From: Pantoea sp. 18069
GTDB lineage: Bacteria; Pseudomonadota; Gammaproteobacteria; Burkholderiales; Burkholderiaceae_C
Reading direction: 5' to 3'
DNA: 48,696 nt
Assembly: GCF_902706035.1 (NCBI RefSeq)
Contig: NZ_CACSJA010000038.1
Span: forward strand, 1-48,696
The translations under genes were made by a program, and so were the position numbers. Below, piece after piece: positions 31,587-40,272 of the stretch. Each line of letters starts with the position of its first letter. Position 1 is the first letter of the stretch. The notes beneath the pieces are model-generated. The model was not told the DNA's origin, made no database searches, and saw nothing but the letters and a program-made list of their open reading frames with translations.

Positions 31587-32147
31587 ATGGACATCGTCGG
31601 AATCTGCGGCAGCCTGCGCGGCCAATCCATCAACCGCATGCTGCTGAACCTCGCGGGCGACTGCCTGCCCGCCGGCGCCACGCTGCACGTCTGTGACTGG
31701 CACGAAGTGCCGCCCTTCAACGCCGACGTGATGGCGCAGGGGCTGCCGGCGTCGGTGTCGGCGCTGCGCGAGCGCATCCGCCAGGCGGATGCGGTCATCA
31801 TCGCCACGCCCGAGTACAACTTCTCGATTCCGGGCATGCTCAAGAACGCGATCGACTGGGTGTCGCGCGGCGACGACCAGCCGCTGCTCAACAAGCCCGT
31901 GGCCATCCTGTCGGCCACGCCGGGCCCGCTGGGCGGCGCGCGCGTGCAGTATGACCTGCGCAAGGTGCTGCTGTTCATGAACGCCGCGGTGCTGGTCAAG
32001 CCCGAGATCTTCGTCGGCTTTGCCAACCAGAAGTTCGACGCCGGCGGCCAATGCACCGACGCCACGACGCGCGGTTTCGTGCAGGCACAGATGGATGCGC
32101 TGGCCGTGCATGTGCGCCGCCAGCAGCAGTTGCTCAAGCTGGCCTGA
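31587..32147 (+). CDS. NADPH-dependent FMN reductase family protein
   Basis: The 186-residue flavodoxin-like enzyme is of the ChrR/YieF/azoreductase type. The FMN phosphate loop is GSLRGQSINRMLLNL, and PEYNFSIPGMLKNAIDWVSR is the family signature for the flavin ring region. It is a soluble two-electron quinone or metal reductase. The ATG at 31587 follows CAAGGAAATTTTC. It stands after a terminator, so its link to the preceding catabolic operon is loose. Confidence 0.9.
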   Translation: MDIVGICGSLRGQSINRMLLNLAGDCLPAGATLHVCDWHEVPPFNADVMAQGLPASVSALRERIRQADAVIIATPEYNFSIPGMLKNAIDWVSRGDDQPLLNKPVAILSATPGPLGGARVQYDLRKVLLFMNAAVLVKPEIFVGFANQKFDAGGQCTDATTRGFVQAQMDALAVHVRRQQQLLKLA

Positions 32148-32189
32148 AGCGGGCGCTGCGCGCGCGCGGCGTAGGTCCCACTGCGGCGC

Positions 32190-33140
32190 TCACCGGGGTT
32201 CGGGACCCTTGCAGACAAGATAGTCCAGCTGCCTGATTTCGGACTCGCCCTGGGCGTTGATGGCGATATCAATCCTTATTTCCAGCGATTGATAAAAATG
32301 GGGCATGTCCTGGATGGCCTGTTTCTTGTCATCGCGCAACTCCTCGCTTTTCTCCGCGGCGATATCCTGCGCGCACAGCGCCCTGAGGCGGATGACGCCG
32401 TCTTCGCGCGTGATGCGGTACTCGGTGCTCTGCTCTTCGGAGCAGGGGCATAAGGGCGGCACCCAGCCGCCTTGCTCCGCGGGATGCGTTGCTACCGTGC
32501 TTTGCATGATGAGGGCGAAAGTCGCCTGATTGGCGAGTGCGAGGATGGACTTTTTTTCTTCGGGAGTGCACTCGAGTGCATCCAGTTCCTTATCGAGTAC
32601 GTGCAGCCGGACTTCCGTTCTCAGTTCCGTGAGATCGCTGCCGTCGGCCAGGGGCCGGTGGTCGATGTGGTAATCCCCGCGCGTCACATCCTTTTTCATT
32701 TGCACTTCAAGATTTTCTGTTTCGCGGCCCCCGTTGATGATTTCCGTGATGCGCTGCCGGTCGCAGGCAATTATTTTGCGCGACAGCAGCACGCCTTCAC
32801 CTTTTTCATCGCCATCGAGCAGCAGTGCATAGGTTTCCATGCCGTTTTCGACGGTATGCTGGAACCGGTCCTTGTAGCCATCGCCCGCCAGGCTTTGCAA
32901 CGTAAGAAAGCTCTTGATTTTCTGGGCGTCCGATGTGTTGGGCAAGTACAGGTCGAACAGGCACTTCTTGGCCTGCGCGCGATCGGTGCCCAGGAACATG
33001 TCCGATATCTTGTCCCAGACCCGGCTCAAGGTACCGCCGATCTTCTCGCGGTCGCTGGCGTTCTTGACGGCAGCGATATCGCTGGCGCTGATCGACGATA
33101 GATTCAGCGGGCGTGCCGCCATTGGGCTGACTGCGCTCAT
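32190..33140 (-). CDS. Orphan protein with type III effector-like N-terminal domain
   Basis: The 316-residue protein has no signal peptide or membrane segment. Residues 40-110 read RVWDKISDMFLGT, AQAKKCLFDLYL, SFLTLQSLAGDGYKDRFQ and METYALLLDGD. This spacing and content match the conserved N-terminal translocation domain of Salmonella SifA/SspH/SlrP-type effectors (WEK(I/M)xxFF motif), as I recall those sequences. The C-terminal half, including GWVPPLCPCSEEQSTEYR, matches nothing I know. The ATG at 33140 was chosen for its AAGGAACTCC site; GTG 33203 and ATG 33170 are upstream options. Three sampled 60-base lines are 52-55% GC against about 70% next door, indicating transfer. No secretion apparatus is in the window. 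Confidence 0.7.
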   Translation of the reverse strand: MSAVSPMAARPLNLSSISASDIAAVKNASDREKIGGTLSRVWDKISDMFLGTDRAQAKKCLFDLYLPNTSDAQKIKSFLTLQSLAGDGYKDRFQHTVENGMETYALLLDGDEKGEGVLLSRKIIACDRQRITEIINGGRETENLEVQMKKDVTRGDYHIDHRPLADGSDLTELRTEVRLHVLDKELDALECTPEEKKSILALANQATFALIMQSTVATHPAEQGGWVPPLCPCSEEQSTEYRITREDGVIRLRALCAQDIAAEKSEELRDDKKQAIQDMPHFYQSLEIRIDIAINAQGESEIRQLDYLVCKGPEPR

Positions 33141-33314
33141 TGGAGTTCCTTGCGTTGGGTTGTCCGGCATTGACTTGGTAACCGGTGGCGCAGAAAGTTC
33201 CACTGCCCGGCGGCGGTGGGCTGGCCGTACGGGTGCGACTTTAGCCGCTAAAAATTGTGGCGCAGGCCCGCGCGTGGCAAGGCCGGCGCCCGCCAGTTTC
33301 AGCTGCTAAAGAAT

Positions 33315-34019
33315 TCAGCGTGCCGCCCTGGGCCCTAGCGTCACCGGCAGCGCCGCGCCCGTGACGGCCGCGGAGTCCGGGCCCAGAAAGAACAGCACGA
33401 CGCGCGCCAAATCTTGCGCGCGCACCCAGTTGCGCGTGTCGGCGTCGGGCATGTCGCGGCGGTTTTGCGGCGTGTCGATGATGCTGGGCAGGACGGCGTT
33501 GACGTTGATGCCTTCGTCGGCAAGTTCGGCCGCAAGCGCCTCGGTGAGCTTGATGACGCCGGCCTTGGACGCGGCATATGCGCCCATGCCGGCCGTGGCC
33601 GACAGCGCGGCCATCGCGCCCACATTGACGATGCGCGCGGCGGGGCGCTGGCGCAGCCAGGGCAGGGCGGCGCGGCTTGCGACCACGGCCGTCTTGAGGT
33701 TCATGGAATACATGCGGTCCCAGGCGTCGAAAGCATCGCCGCTGGTGGTCTGCCACTGGAAGCCGCCGGCGACATTGACCAGCGCGTCGACACCGCCGAA
33801 GGCTTGGGCGGCCTGTTGCAGCGCGGCGTTTGCAGCCTGGGTGTCGGTCAGGTCGACACCGCCTATGCACAGCACGTTCGCTGGCAGCGTGGCAGCGGCG
33901 GGCGCCGCGCCGTGGCCGATCAGGCATACGCGTGCGCCGGCCTGGGCGGCGGCAATGCCGATGGCGCTGCCCAGCGCGCCGAAGCCGCCGGTGATGACGA
34001 TGGAGGAAGAGAAAGCCAT
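33315..34019 (-). CDS. SDR-family oxidoreductase
   Basis: The 234-residue short-chain dehydrogenase has a cofactor loop ITGGFGALGSAIGIAAA, VNVAG in place of NNAG, serine in NVGAMAALSATAGMG and a canonical YAASKAG Tyr-x3-Lys. The ATG at 34019 gives the usual N-terminus; the longer open frame runs into the neighbouring LysR promoter. It diverges from the LysR gene, which probably regulates it. Substrate unknown. Confidence 0.88.
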   Translation of the reverse strand: MAFSSSIVITGGFGALGSAIGIAAAQAGARVCLIGHGAAPAAATLPANVLCIGGVDLTDTQAANAALQQAAQAFGGVDALVNVAGGFQWQTTSGDAFDAWDRMYSMNLKTAVVASRAALPWLRQRPAARIVNVGAMAALSATAGMGAYAASKAGVIKLTEALAAELADEGINVNAVLPSIIDTPQNRRDMPDADTRNWVRAQDLARVVLFFLGPDSAAVTGAALPVTLGPRAAR

Positions 34020-34138
34020 AGGTCGTGAAAGTTTGTTGCGAAAGACAGGCCTCAATGTGGATGGCCTGGCGGCCGGCGTCAAGCCCGGCGCGCGCCACGC
34101 CCATGGGACAATGCGCGCTTGTTCCAGGAGCGCCCACT

Positions 34139-35029
34139 TTGCTGACCCGCCGCGTCGATCCCTACAGCCTGCGCCTTTTTGTGGCCGCCGCCCAGGCCGG
34201 CTCCATCGTGCGCGCGGCGGCGCAGGAGCATATCGCGGCTTCGGCGCTGAGCCGGCGGCTGGCCGATTTGGAGCATGCGTTCGGCCGGCCGCTGCTGGTG
34301 CGCTCGCCGCGCGGCGTGTCGCTGACCGACGCCGGGCGCGTGGTGCTGGCGCGCGGCCTGCAGATCGATGAAGACCTGCAGGCGCTGGTGCGCGAAGTGC
34401 AGTCGGAAGGCGACGCCGTGCGCGGCACGGTGCGGTTGTACGCCAACATGTCGTCGGTCATCGGCTTTCTGCCCGAGCGCCTCAAGCGCTTCATGGCCGC
34501 CTATCCGCAGGTGCGCGTGGCCCTGCATGAAATGGACACCGGCGATGTGCTGCGCGCCTGTCTCGACGACCGCGCCGACGTCGGCGTGGGCGTGCAGATG
34601 GACGCGCCCGCGGGCATCGACGCCTGGCATTTCGCCCAGGACCCGCTGTATGTGGTGGTGCCCGCGGCGCATCCGCTTGCGGCCCAGGCCACGGTCGATT
34701 TCGGCCAGGCGCTGGACCATGCGCTGATAGGCATACACCAGGGCGGGGCGCTGGACCGCGTGCTGCACGCGCGCGCGCTGGAGCTGGGCCGGAAGTTCGC
34801 GCCCACGGTGTCGGTCAGCAGTTTCGATGCGGTATGTCGCATGGTCGAGGCGGGCATGGGCGTGGCCGTGGTGCCGCAGAGTGCGGCCGCGGCCTATGCG
34901 GGGGCCGCGCATTTCGCGCGCCGCCCGCTGGCCGCGAGCTGGGCCGCGCGTAGCCTGCATCTCTACGCCTTGCACCGTTCGCCGCAGCCGCGCGCCACCC
35001 AGGCCTTGATCGACAGCCTGAAAGGGTAA
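34139..35029 (+). CDS. LysR-family regulator
   Basis: The roughly 296-residue factor has a winged helix SLRLFVAAAQAGSIVRAAA, IAASALSRRLADLEHAFG and LVRSPRGVSLTDAG. An effector domain follows from about residue 90 (GTVRLYANMSSVIGFLPER). The likely start is TTG at 34139, seven bases after CAGGAG; an ATG at 34103 is in frame but lacks a ribosome site. It diverges from an SDR gene and precedes the aconitase-like, Bug and RraA-like genes on the same strand, so it could control either side. Confidence 0.88.
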   Translation: MLTRRVDPYSLRLFVAAAQAGSIVRAAAQEHIAASALSRRLADLEHAFGRPLLVRSPRGVSLTDAGRVVLARGLQIDEDLQALVREVQSEGDAVRGTVRLYANMSSVIGFLPERLKRFMAAYPQVRVALHEMDTGDVLRACLDDRADVGVGVQMDAPAGIDAWHFAQDPLYVVVPAAHPLAAQATVDFGQALDHALIGIHQGGALDRVLHARALELGRKFAPTVSVSSFDAVCRMVEAGMGVAVVPQSAAAAYAGAAHFARRPLAASWAARSLHLYALHRSPQPRATQALIDSLKG

Positions 35030-35108
35030 GTCCCGATCGCGCATTTCGCGCGACCCCCTGTGCCGTGTTGGCGCTTGGCCTGTGCGCGCCGGCAAGCCAG
35101 CATGGCGC

Positions 35109-37109
35109 ATGGCTGACGATAAAAATTCCCCACGAACCTCTGACGACGCCGCATTGCACTTCAATGCGCGCATTCTTTTTCTGAGCCAGTCGCCCGCGCC
35201 GGTCGAAGCCGTGCTGCGCGGCGAGGCCGTGGCGCTGGCCCAGGCCCTGCCGCTGCGCGACGATGTCTCTACCGACGAAATCACGCCGCTGCCGATTCTC
35301 ACGCACTACGACGAGAAGCTGGGCCGCTACCCCTATACCGGCTTCAAGGCGGGCGAGCGCCTGCCGATCGCCGCGGGCGCGGTCAGCGCGGCGGGCATTG
35401 AAGTCGTGGTCGCGGGCAAGCGCTACGGCAAGGGCTCGTCGCGCGAACACAGCCCCACGGCCGAGAAGCTCGCGGGCGTGCGGCTGGTGATCGCCGAGAG
35501 CTTTGAACGCATCTACCGGCAGAACGCCGACAACATCGGGCTGTTCACTTCTACCGATCTGGGCCTGGTCGAGCGCATCGCCGCGGGTGAAGCCATTCCT
35601 TTGGAGGAACTGCTCGCCGGGCGCGACACGCTCGCCGCGGCCATCGTGCGCAGCGGCGGGCTGCTGCGCTTTGGCCAGGCGCATATGCGCGCCATCCAGG
35701 CGGGGGCGAACGACGAAGTGCAGCGGCCACGGACGCTGTTCGAGAAGATCGTTGCCCGCCACGCGCTGGCCACGGCGCTCACGCCGGCTTCGCCGCGCGC
35801 GGGCGATGGCATCTTCGTGCGTGCCGACTGGCGCTTCATCCACGAGTACTACACCGGCATGGCCGCGCACATGCTGCACGCCAGCCTGGGCCGGCCGTTG
35901 GCGCTGCAGGCGCCCGCGTCGGTGATCGTGTTCGAGGACCATACCTCGTATGTAGAAGAAAGTCCGGCCCATGTGCGCGCCGGGCTGGTGCCCAATGTGC
36001 GGCGCATGGTGCAAGCCCAGCGGCAGTTCGTCAGCGACTACGGGCTGCGCTCGCACCGCACGCTGACCGAGGCCGAGGCCTTGCAGGGCACAGGCCGTGA
36101 TGCGGCCGGCATCTCGCACGCCATGGTCGCCGAGCACTATGCGCTGCCGGGCCAGCTGGTCGTGGGCACCGATTCGCATACGCCGCACAGCGGCGCGCTG
36201 GGCTGCGTGGCGTTCGGCGTAGGCACGACCGACATGGCGAATGCGCTGGTCACGGGCGCGGTGCGCCTTACCGTGCCGGCGTCGCTGCTGGTGCGCTGCG
36301 GCGGGCGCCTGGCTGCAGGCGTCACGGCCAAGGACCTGGTGCTGCATCTGCTCGCCCAGGCGTTCATCCGCGCGGGCGGCGGCGTCGGCAAGGTGTTCGA
36401 GTTTGTCGGCGAGGGCGTGCAGGCGCTGTCCATCGACGAGCGCGCGACGCTGACCAATATGACGGCCGAACTCGGCGGCCTGACGGGCATCGTCGCGCCC
36501 GACGCCGAGACGCTGCGCTTTCTGCGCGAGCGCCGCGGCGTCGATTTCACGCTCGAACCCTGGATGCACAGCGACGAAGGCGCGCAGTACGCCCAGGTGC
36601 TGGAGATCGATTGCGCCGCCGTGGCGCCCATGGTCGCGGCGCCCGGCGACCCGGGCAACGGCCGGCCGCTGGCCGAGGTACCCGCAGGGGTGCGCATTGA
36701 CATCGCCTACGGGGGCTCGTGCACCGCGAGCAAGCGCGAGGACTTCGCGCATTACCACGCCGTGCTGCGCTGGGCCGCCGACCGCGGACTGCGCGTCGCG
36801 CCGGGCGTGTCGCTGTACCTGCAGTTCGGCACCACGGCGGTGCGCGATCACTGCATTGCCGCAGGCTACATGGACGCATTCGAGCGCGTCGGCGCACGCA
36901 TGCTGCAGCCCTCGTGCGGCGCCTGCGGCAATTGCGGGCCGGGGGGCTCGGAGCGCGCCGAGCAGGTCACCGTGAGCGCCATCAATCGCAACTTCCCCGG
37001 CCGCGGCGGGCCGGGCAGCGTCTGGCTCGCGAGCCCGCCCACGGTGGCGGCCAGCGCGATTGCGGGCGAGTTGCTGTCATTCGCGGAACTGCAGGCGCGC
37101 CATCGCTGA
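35109..37109 (+). CDS. Aconitase-superfamily hydratase with swapped domain order
   Basis: This 666-residue [4Fe-4S] hydro-lyase has the swivel (LeuD-like) domain first. Residues 50-170 carry DDVSTDEITPLPIL, GKGSSREHSPTAEKL and ESFERIYRQNADNIGLF. The large LeuC-like domain follows from about 208 (TLFEKIVARHAL, VGTDSHTPHSGALGCVAFGVG). The cluster ligands are C538 (GGSCTASK), C603 and C606 (PSCGAC). Aconitases and most relatives have the swivel domain at the C-terminus or as a separate subunit. The start ATG is weakly supported. It is followed by Bug and RraA-family genes, so it may hydrate or isomerise an imported unsaturated or hydroxy polyacid. Confidence 0.85.
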   Translation: MADDKNSPRTSDDAALHFNARILFLSQSPAPVEAVLRGEAVALAQALPLRDDVSTDEITPLPILTHYDEKLGRYPYTGFKAGERLPIAAGAVSAAGIEVVVAGKRYGKGSSREHSPTAEKLAGVRLVIAESFERIYRQNADNIGLFTSTDLGLVERIAAGEAIPLEELLAGRDTLAAAIVRSGGLLRFGQAHMRAIQAGANDEVQRPRTLFEKIVARHALATALTPASPRAGDGIFVRADWRFIHEYYTGMAAHMLHASLGRPLALQAPASVIVFEDHTSYVEESPAHVRAGLVPNVRRMVQAQRQFVSDYGLRSHRTLTEAEALQGTGRDAAGISHAMVAEHYALPGQLVVGTDSHTPHSGALGCVAFGVGTTDMANALVTGAVRLTVPASLLVRCGGRLAAGVTAKDLVLHLLAQAFIRAGGGVGKVFEFVGEGVQALSIDERATLTNMTAELGGLTGIVAPDAETLRFLRERRGVDFTLEPWMHSDEGAQYAQVLEIDCAAVAPMVAAPGDPGNGRPLAEVPAGVRIDIAYGGSCTASKREDFAHYHAVLRWAADRGLRVAPGVSLYLQFGTTAVRDHCIAAGYMDAFERVGARMLQPSCGACGNCGPGGSERAEQVTVSAINRNFPGRGGPGSVWLASPPTVAASAIAGELLSFAELQARHR

Positions 37110-37176
37110 GCGGTTCGTGGTCGGGGGCTGGGGACAACCAGCCCGGGTGGAAAGAAAAAACAAAGGAGACAAGGCG

Positions 37177-38166
37177 ATGAAAGACAAGTCATTTCTGACG
37201 CGGCGGGCGCTGGCCTGCGCTGCGGTGCTCGCATGCTGTGCGGCGCCGCTCGGGGCCCTGGCGCAGGCGGTGAATGCGGCCAAGCCGATACGGCTGATCG
37301 TGCCACTGGCCGCGGGCTCGACCGTCGACGCGATCGCGCGCGCGGTGGCGCCGGGCTTCGGGCGCGCGACCGGGCATGCCGTGGTCGTCGAGAACCTGGC
37401 CGGCGCGGGCGGCATCACGGGCACGGCCCAGGTGGTGAAGGCGCCCAAGGACGGGCTGGTGCTGGGCATGATTTCGTCCAACCACGTGATCAATCCCGGC
37501 ATCTACAAATCCATTCCTTTCGACAGCCTCAAGGACATCACGCCGATCGCGGTGCTGGCCACGGTACCGCTGGTGCTCGCGGTGAATGCCGCCTTGCCGG
37601 TGCAGTCCGTGGCCGAACTGCTGGCCTATGCGAAAGCCCACCCGGGCGACCTGAACTTCGGCTCGGCCGGCAATGGCAGCACCTTGCACCTCGCGGGCGA
37701 ACTGCTGGTCAGCGAAACCGGCATAGCCATCAAGCATGTGCCCTACCGCGGCACCGGGCCGCTGATCACCGATCTGATCGGCGGCCAGGTACAGCTCGGG
37801 TTCGTGTCGATCTCGCAGGTCGCGGCCCAGGTCAAGGCCGGCACGCTGCGCGCGCTGGCCGTGAGCACCAGCCAGCGCTCGGCGGCGCTGCCCGAGGTGC
37901 CGACGCTGGCCGAAGCCGGCGTGCCCCGGTATGCCTTCGACGCCTGGGTGGCCTTGATCGCCCCGGCGGGCCTGCCCCAGCCCCTGGTCGACGATTACGC
38001 GGCGGCGATCGCCAAGGCGATTGCCTCGCCCGAAGCGCATGCGGCCGTGGTCGGCCAGGGCCTGTCGCTGCTGTCCATCGGCCCCGACGCCGCGCCTGCA
38101 TTCTTCCAGTCCGAACTGCTCAAGCACCAGAAGCTGGTCAAGCAGTCGGGAGCCACGCTTGACTGA
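37177..38166 (+). CDS. Bug/TctC-family receptor beside the aconitase-like gene
   Basis: The 329-residue periplasmic receptor has a signal peptide ending near GALAQA (about residue 30). It continues with AAKPIRLIVPLAAGSTVDAI, VENLAGAGGITGT and HVPYRGTGPLITDLIGG. The second lobe is intact to QSGATLD. A strong AAAGGAGAC ribosome site precedes it. It starts 67 bases after the aconitase-like gene, and the RraA-family gene follows two bases after its stop, so the three form one operon. It most likely binds the di- or tricarboxylate that these enzymes act on. Confidence 0.9.
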   Translation: MKDKSFLTRRALACAAVLACCAAPLGALAQAVNAAKPIRLIVPLAAGSTVDAIARAVAPGFGRATGHAVVVENLAGAGGITGTAQVVKAPKDGLVLGMISSNHVINPGIYKSIPFDSLKDITPIAVLATVPLVLAVNAALPVQSVAELLAYAKAHPGDLNFGSAGNGSTLHLAGELLVSETGIAIKHVPYRGTGPLITDLIGGQVQLGFVSISQVAAQVKAGTLRALAVSTSQRSAALPEVPTLAEAGVPRYAFDAWVALIAPAGLPQPLVDDYAAAIAKAIASPEAHAAVVGQGLSLLSIGPDAAPAFFQSELLKHQKLVKQSGATLD

Positions 38167-38167
38167 A

Positions 38168-38677
38168 ATGGCGATCGCCCCCATTCACCCCGGCGAAGCA
38201 ACGGCCGACCTTTGCGACCGTCTGGGCGACCAGGCCCGGGTCTGCCATTTGCCCTGGCAGTCCTATGGCGGGCTGCGCGCTGTGAGCGCGCCCATCGCCT
38301 GCGTGCAGGCGTTCGAGAACGCGGGGCCGGTGCGCGCGCTGCTCGACGCGCCGGGGCGCGGGCGGGTTCTGGTCGTCGACGGCGGCGGCGCGCTGCGCGT
38401 GGCCGTGCTCGGCGAGCGCATGGCGCAACTGGGCCTGCGCAACGGCTGGCGCGGCGCCATCGTGCACGGCGCGGTGCGCGACGCCGCGGCGCTGGGCACG
38501 CTGGATTTCGCGGTGCTGGCGCTGGGCGCGGTGCCGCGACGCGCAAAGCCCGGAGCGCAAGGCGAGGTGCGACGCGGGGCGCTGGCTTTGGGCGGCGCGG
38601 ATATCACCGACGACGACTGGCTGGCCCTGGACGCCGATGGCCTGGTGTTCGTGCGCGGGGCAGTGCAGCGCGGCTGA
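38168..38677 (+). CDS. RraA / HMG-aldolase family protein
   Basis: The 169-residue swivel-fold protein belongs to the RraA/4-hydroxy-4-methyl-2-oxoglutarate aldolase family. It shows LVVDGGGALRVAVLGERMAQ, WRGAIVHGAVRDAAAL and DDDWLALDADGLVF. Aldolases of the family use an Asp-x20-Arg-Asp motif, whereas E. coli RraA has Glu-x20-Arg-Gln (recalled). This protein has a Glu-x20-Arg-Asp hybrid. Coupled to a hydratase and a polyacid receptor, aldol cleavage of a tertiary 4-hydroxy-2-oxo acid to pyruvate plus an oxo acid is the best guess; RNase E inhibition is less likely in this setting. Confidence 0.8.
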   Translation: MAIAPIHPGEATADLCDRLGDQARVCHLPWQSYGGLRAVSAPIACVQAFENAGPVRALLDAPGRGRVLVVDGGGALRVAVLGERMAQLGLRNGWRGAIVHGAVRDAAALGTLDFAVLALGAVPRRAKPGAQGEVRRGALALGGADITDDDWLALDADGLVFVRGAVQRG

Positions 38678-38703
38678 TGGGCGGCGTTGGAGCGAACTGC
38701 AAT

Positions 38704-38725
38704 AGAATGAGAATGGTTCTCGTTC
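38704..38725. promoter_or_regulatory. Fur box before the FecI-type sigma gene
   Basis: AATGAGAATGGTTCTCGTTC contains GAGAA-TGG-TTCTC and resembles the Fur consensus. It lies 25 bases upstream of the sigma factor start, where iron-loaded Fur would block transcription of the sigma-antisigma-receptor set. A near-identical core occurs at 42-60. Confidence 0.75.
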
Positions 38726-38749
38726 ATTTGCTTTCTCCACCCCCCGCCC

Positions 38750-39259
38750 ATGCCGTCCGCCCAGAACTCGCTCCACAGTGAAGTCACCACCCTGTATACC
38801 GATCACCATGGCTGGCTGCAGGGATGGCTGCGCAAGAAGCTGGGCAATGCGCACCAGGCGGCTGATCTGGCCCAGGACACATTTGTTCGCCTGCTGTCGC
38901 GTGAGGCGCCAATGCAGGCGCGCGAACCCCGGGCTTTTCTGACGACCGTGGCGCAGCGCGTGCTCGCCAACCACTATCGGCGCCAGCAGCTCGAGCGCGC
39001 CTATCTGGAAGCGTTGGCCCTGCTGCCGCCGGTGCTCGCGCCATCGCCCGAAGAGCGGGCCTTGCTGCTCGAAGCGCTCGATGCGATAGACCGCATGCTC
39101 GATGGCTTGCCGCCTGCGGTGCGGCGCGCTTTTCTGATGGCCCAGCTCGAAGGCATGAAACAGGCCGAGATTGCGCGGGAACTGGGGGTGTCGCTGAACA
39201 CGGTACAGCGCTATCTGGCGCAGGCCGGCATGCACTGCTACTTTGTGGTGAACGCGTGA
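38750..39259 (+). CDS. FecI-type ECF sigma factor
   Basis: The 169-residue extracytoplasmic-function sigma factor has region 2 visible as WLRKKLGNAHQAADLAQDTF and EPRAFLTTVAQRVLANHYRR. Region 4 appears as RMLDGLPPAVRRAFLMAQLEG and AEIARELGVSLNTVQRYLAQA. This is the iron-starvation FecI/PvdS branch. It is preceded by a Fur box and overlaps fecR by four bases (GTGA). It should direct RNA polymerase to the TonB receptor promoter when the receptor signals occupied ferric siderophore. Confidence 0.92.
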   Translation: MPSAQNSLHSEVTTLYTDHHGWLQGWLRKKLGNAHQAADLAQDTFVRLLSREAPMQAREPRAFLTTVAQRVLANHYRRQQLERAYLEALALLPPVLAPSPEERALLLEALDAIDRMLDGLPPAVRRAFLMAQLEGMKQAEIARELGVSLNTVQRYLAQAGMHCYFVVNA

Positions 39260-40272
39260 GGCGCGGCCCGCAATCTGAGACCGCATTGTCGGTGCCGCCC
39301 GTCGTCGCGCAGCAGGCAGTCGATTGGTGGCTGCAGCTCATGGGAGCCGATGCCAGCGCCGCGCAGCGGGCGGCTTGGCAGGCCTGGTGCGCGGCCGATC
39401 CGCTGCATGCCCAGGCCTGGGAGCGCATACAGCAGGTCAACCAGCAGCTGTCGGGCTGGGTGGCGCCGCAGCAGGCCGGCCTTGCGCGTGCCACGCTGGC
39501 ACCCACGCGCGCCCGGCGTGCAGCGCGCAGGCGCGTGGTCCAGGCCCTCGCGCTGCTGGTGTTTGGTGGCGGGGCTGCCTGGCAGCTGGAGCAGTCCGCG
39601 CCGTGGCAGCGCCTGCGTGCCGATGCGCGCACGCCGCGCGGCGTGCGCCGGCGCATGGTGCTTCAGGACGGCACGCAACTGGTGCTCAACGGCGGCAGCG
39701 CGCTGAATGTTGACTACAGCCCGCAGCAGCGCCGCCTGCGCCTGCTCGAAGGTGAAATGCTGATCACCACGGCCGCCGATGCGCGCGCCTTTGTCGTCGA
39801 GACTGCCGCGGGCGAAGCCCAGGCGCTGGGCACGCGTTTTGTGGTGCGCGCGGGGGACGATGGCAGCACCCGGGTCGGCGTCTTTGACGGCGCCGTGCGC
39901 TTGCGCCCGCGCCAGTCGCCTGGCGATGCGCAGGTGCTGCAGGCCGGTCAGCAGGCGGTTTTCGGCGTGCAGCGCGTTTCGGTGCTGACACCGGTGCACG
40001 AGGACAGCGCGGCCTGGACCGACGGCATTCTGATTGCGCGCGGCATGCCGCTGGCCGAAATGCTGCAGGCCTTGCAGCCCTACAGCACGGCCACCCTGGT
40101 ATGCGCGCCCGAGGTGGCCGGCCTGCGCATGTCAGGGTCCTATCCGCTGGACGATATGGGGCGCGTGCTGGCCACGCTGCACAGCCTGCCCGAGCTCCAG
40201 GTGCGCCGGCTCACGCGCTGGTGGGGGCGAGAGGAAGTGCTGCTGGAGCCTGCAGCACATGCCACGCGCTGA
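39256..40272 (+). CDS. FecR-family anti-sigma/signal transducer
   Basis: The 338-residue inner-membrane regulator has an N-terminal cytoplasmic DUF4880 domain (QQAVDWWLQLMGADASAAQRA, WCAADPLHAQAWERI). A single span lies near residues 96-112 (VVQALALLVFGGGAAW). The periplasmic FecR domain follows (VLQDGTQLVLNGGSALNVDY, LGTRFVVRAGDDGSTRVGV), with a C-terminal STN-like piece (GMPLAEMLQALQPYSTATLV). The GTG start overlaps the sigma stop. It relays the receptor signal to the sigma factor. Confidence 0.92.
   Translation: MRRGPQSETALSVPPVVAQQAVDWWLQLMGADASAAQRAAWQAWCAADPLHAQAWERIQQVNQQLSGWVAPQQAGLARATLAPTRARRAARRRVVQALALLVFGGGAAWQLEQSAPWQRLRADARTPRGVRRRMVLQDGTQLVLNGGSALNVDYSPQQRRLRLLEGEMLITTAADARAFVVETAAGEAQALGTRFVVRAGDDGSTRVGVFDGAVRLRPRQSPGDAQVLQAGQQAVFGVQRVSVLTPVHEDSAAWTDGILIARGMPLAEMLQALQPYSTATLVCAPEVAGLRMSGSYPLDDMGRVLATLHSLPELQVRRLTRWWGREEVLLEPAAHATR

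Noticed and set aside
30465..32111. 548-codon minus-strand frame over the Bug and FMN reductase genes
   Set aside because: It opposes two well-supported genes and a terminator, and is His/Arg/Gly-rich noise.
34815..36851. 678-codon open frame on the minus strand opposite the LysR and aconitase-like genes
   Set aside because: Its translation is His/Arg/Gln-rich without any domain, and the plus strand holds well-defined enzyme motifs; it is a GC-driven antisense frame.
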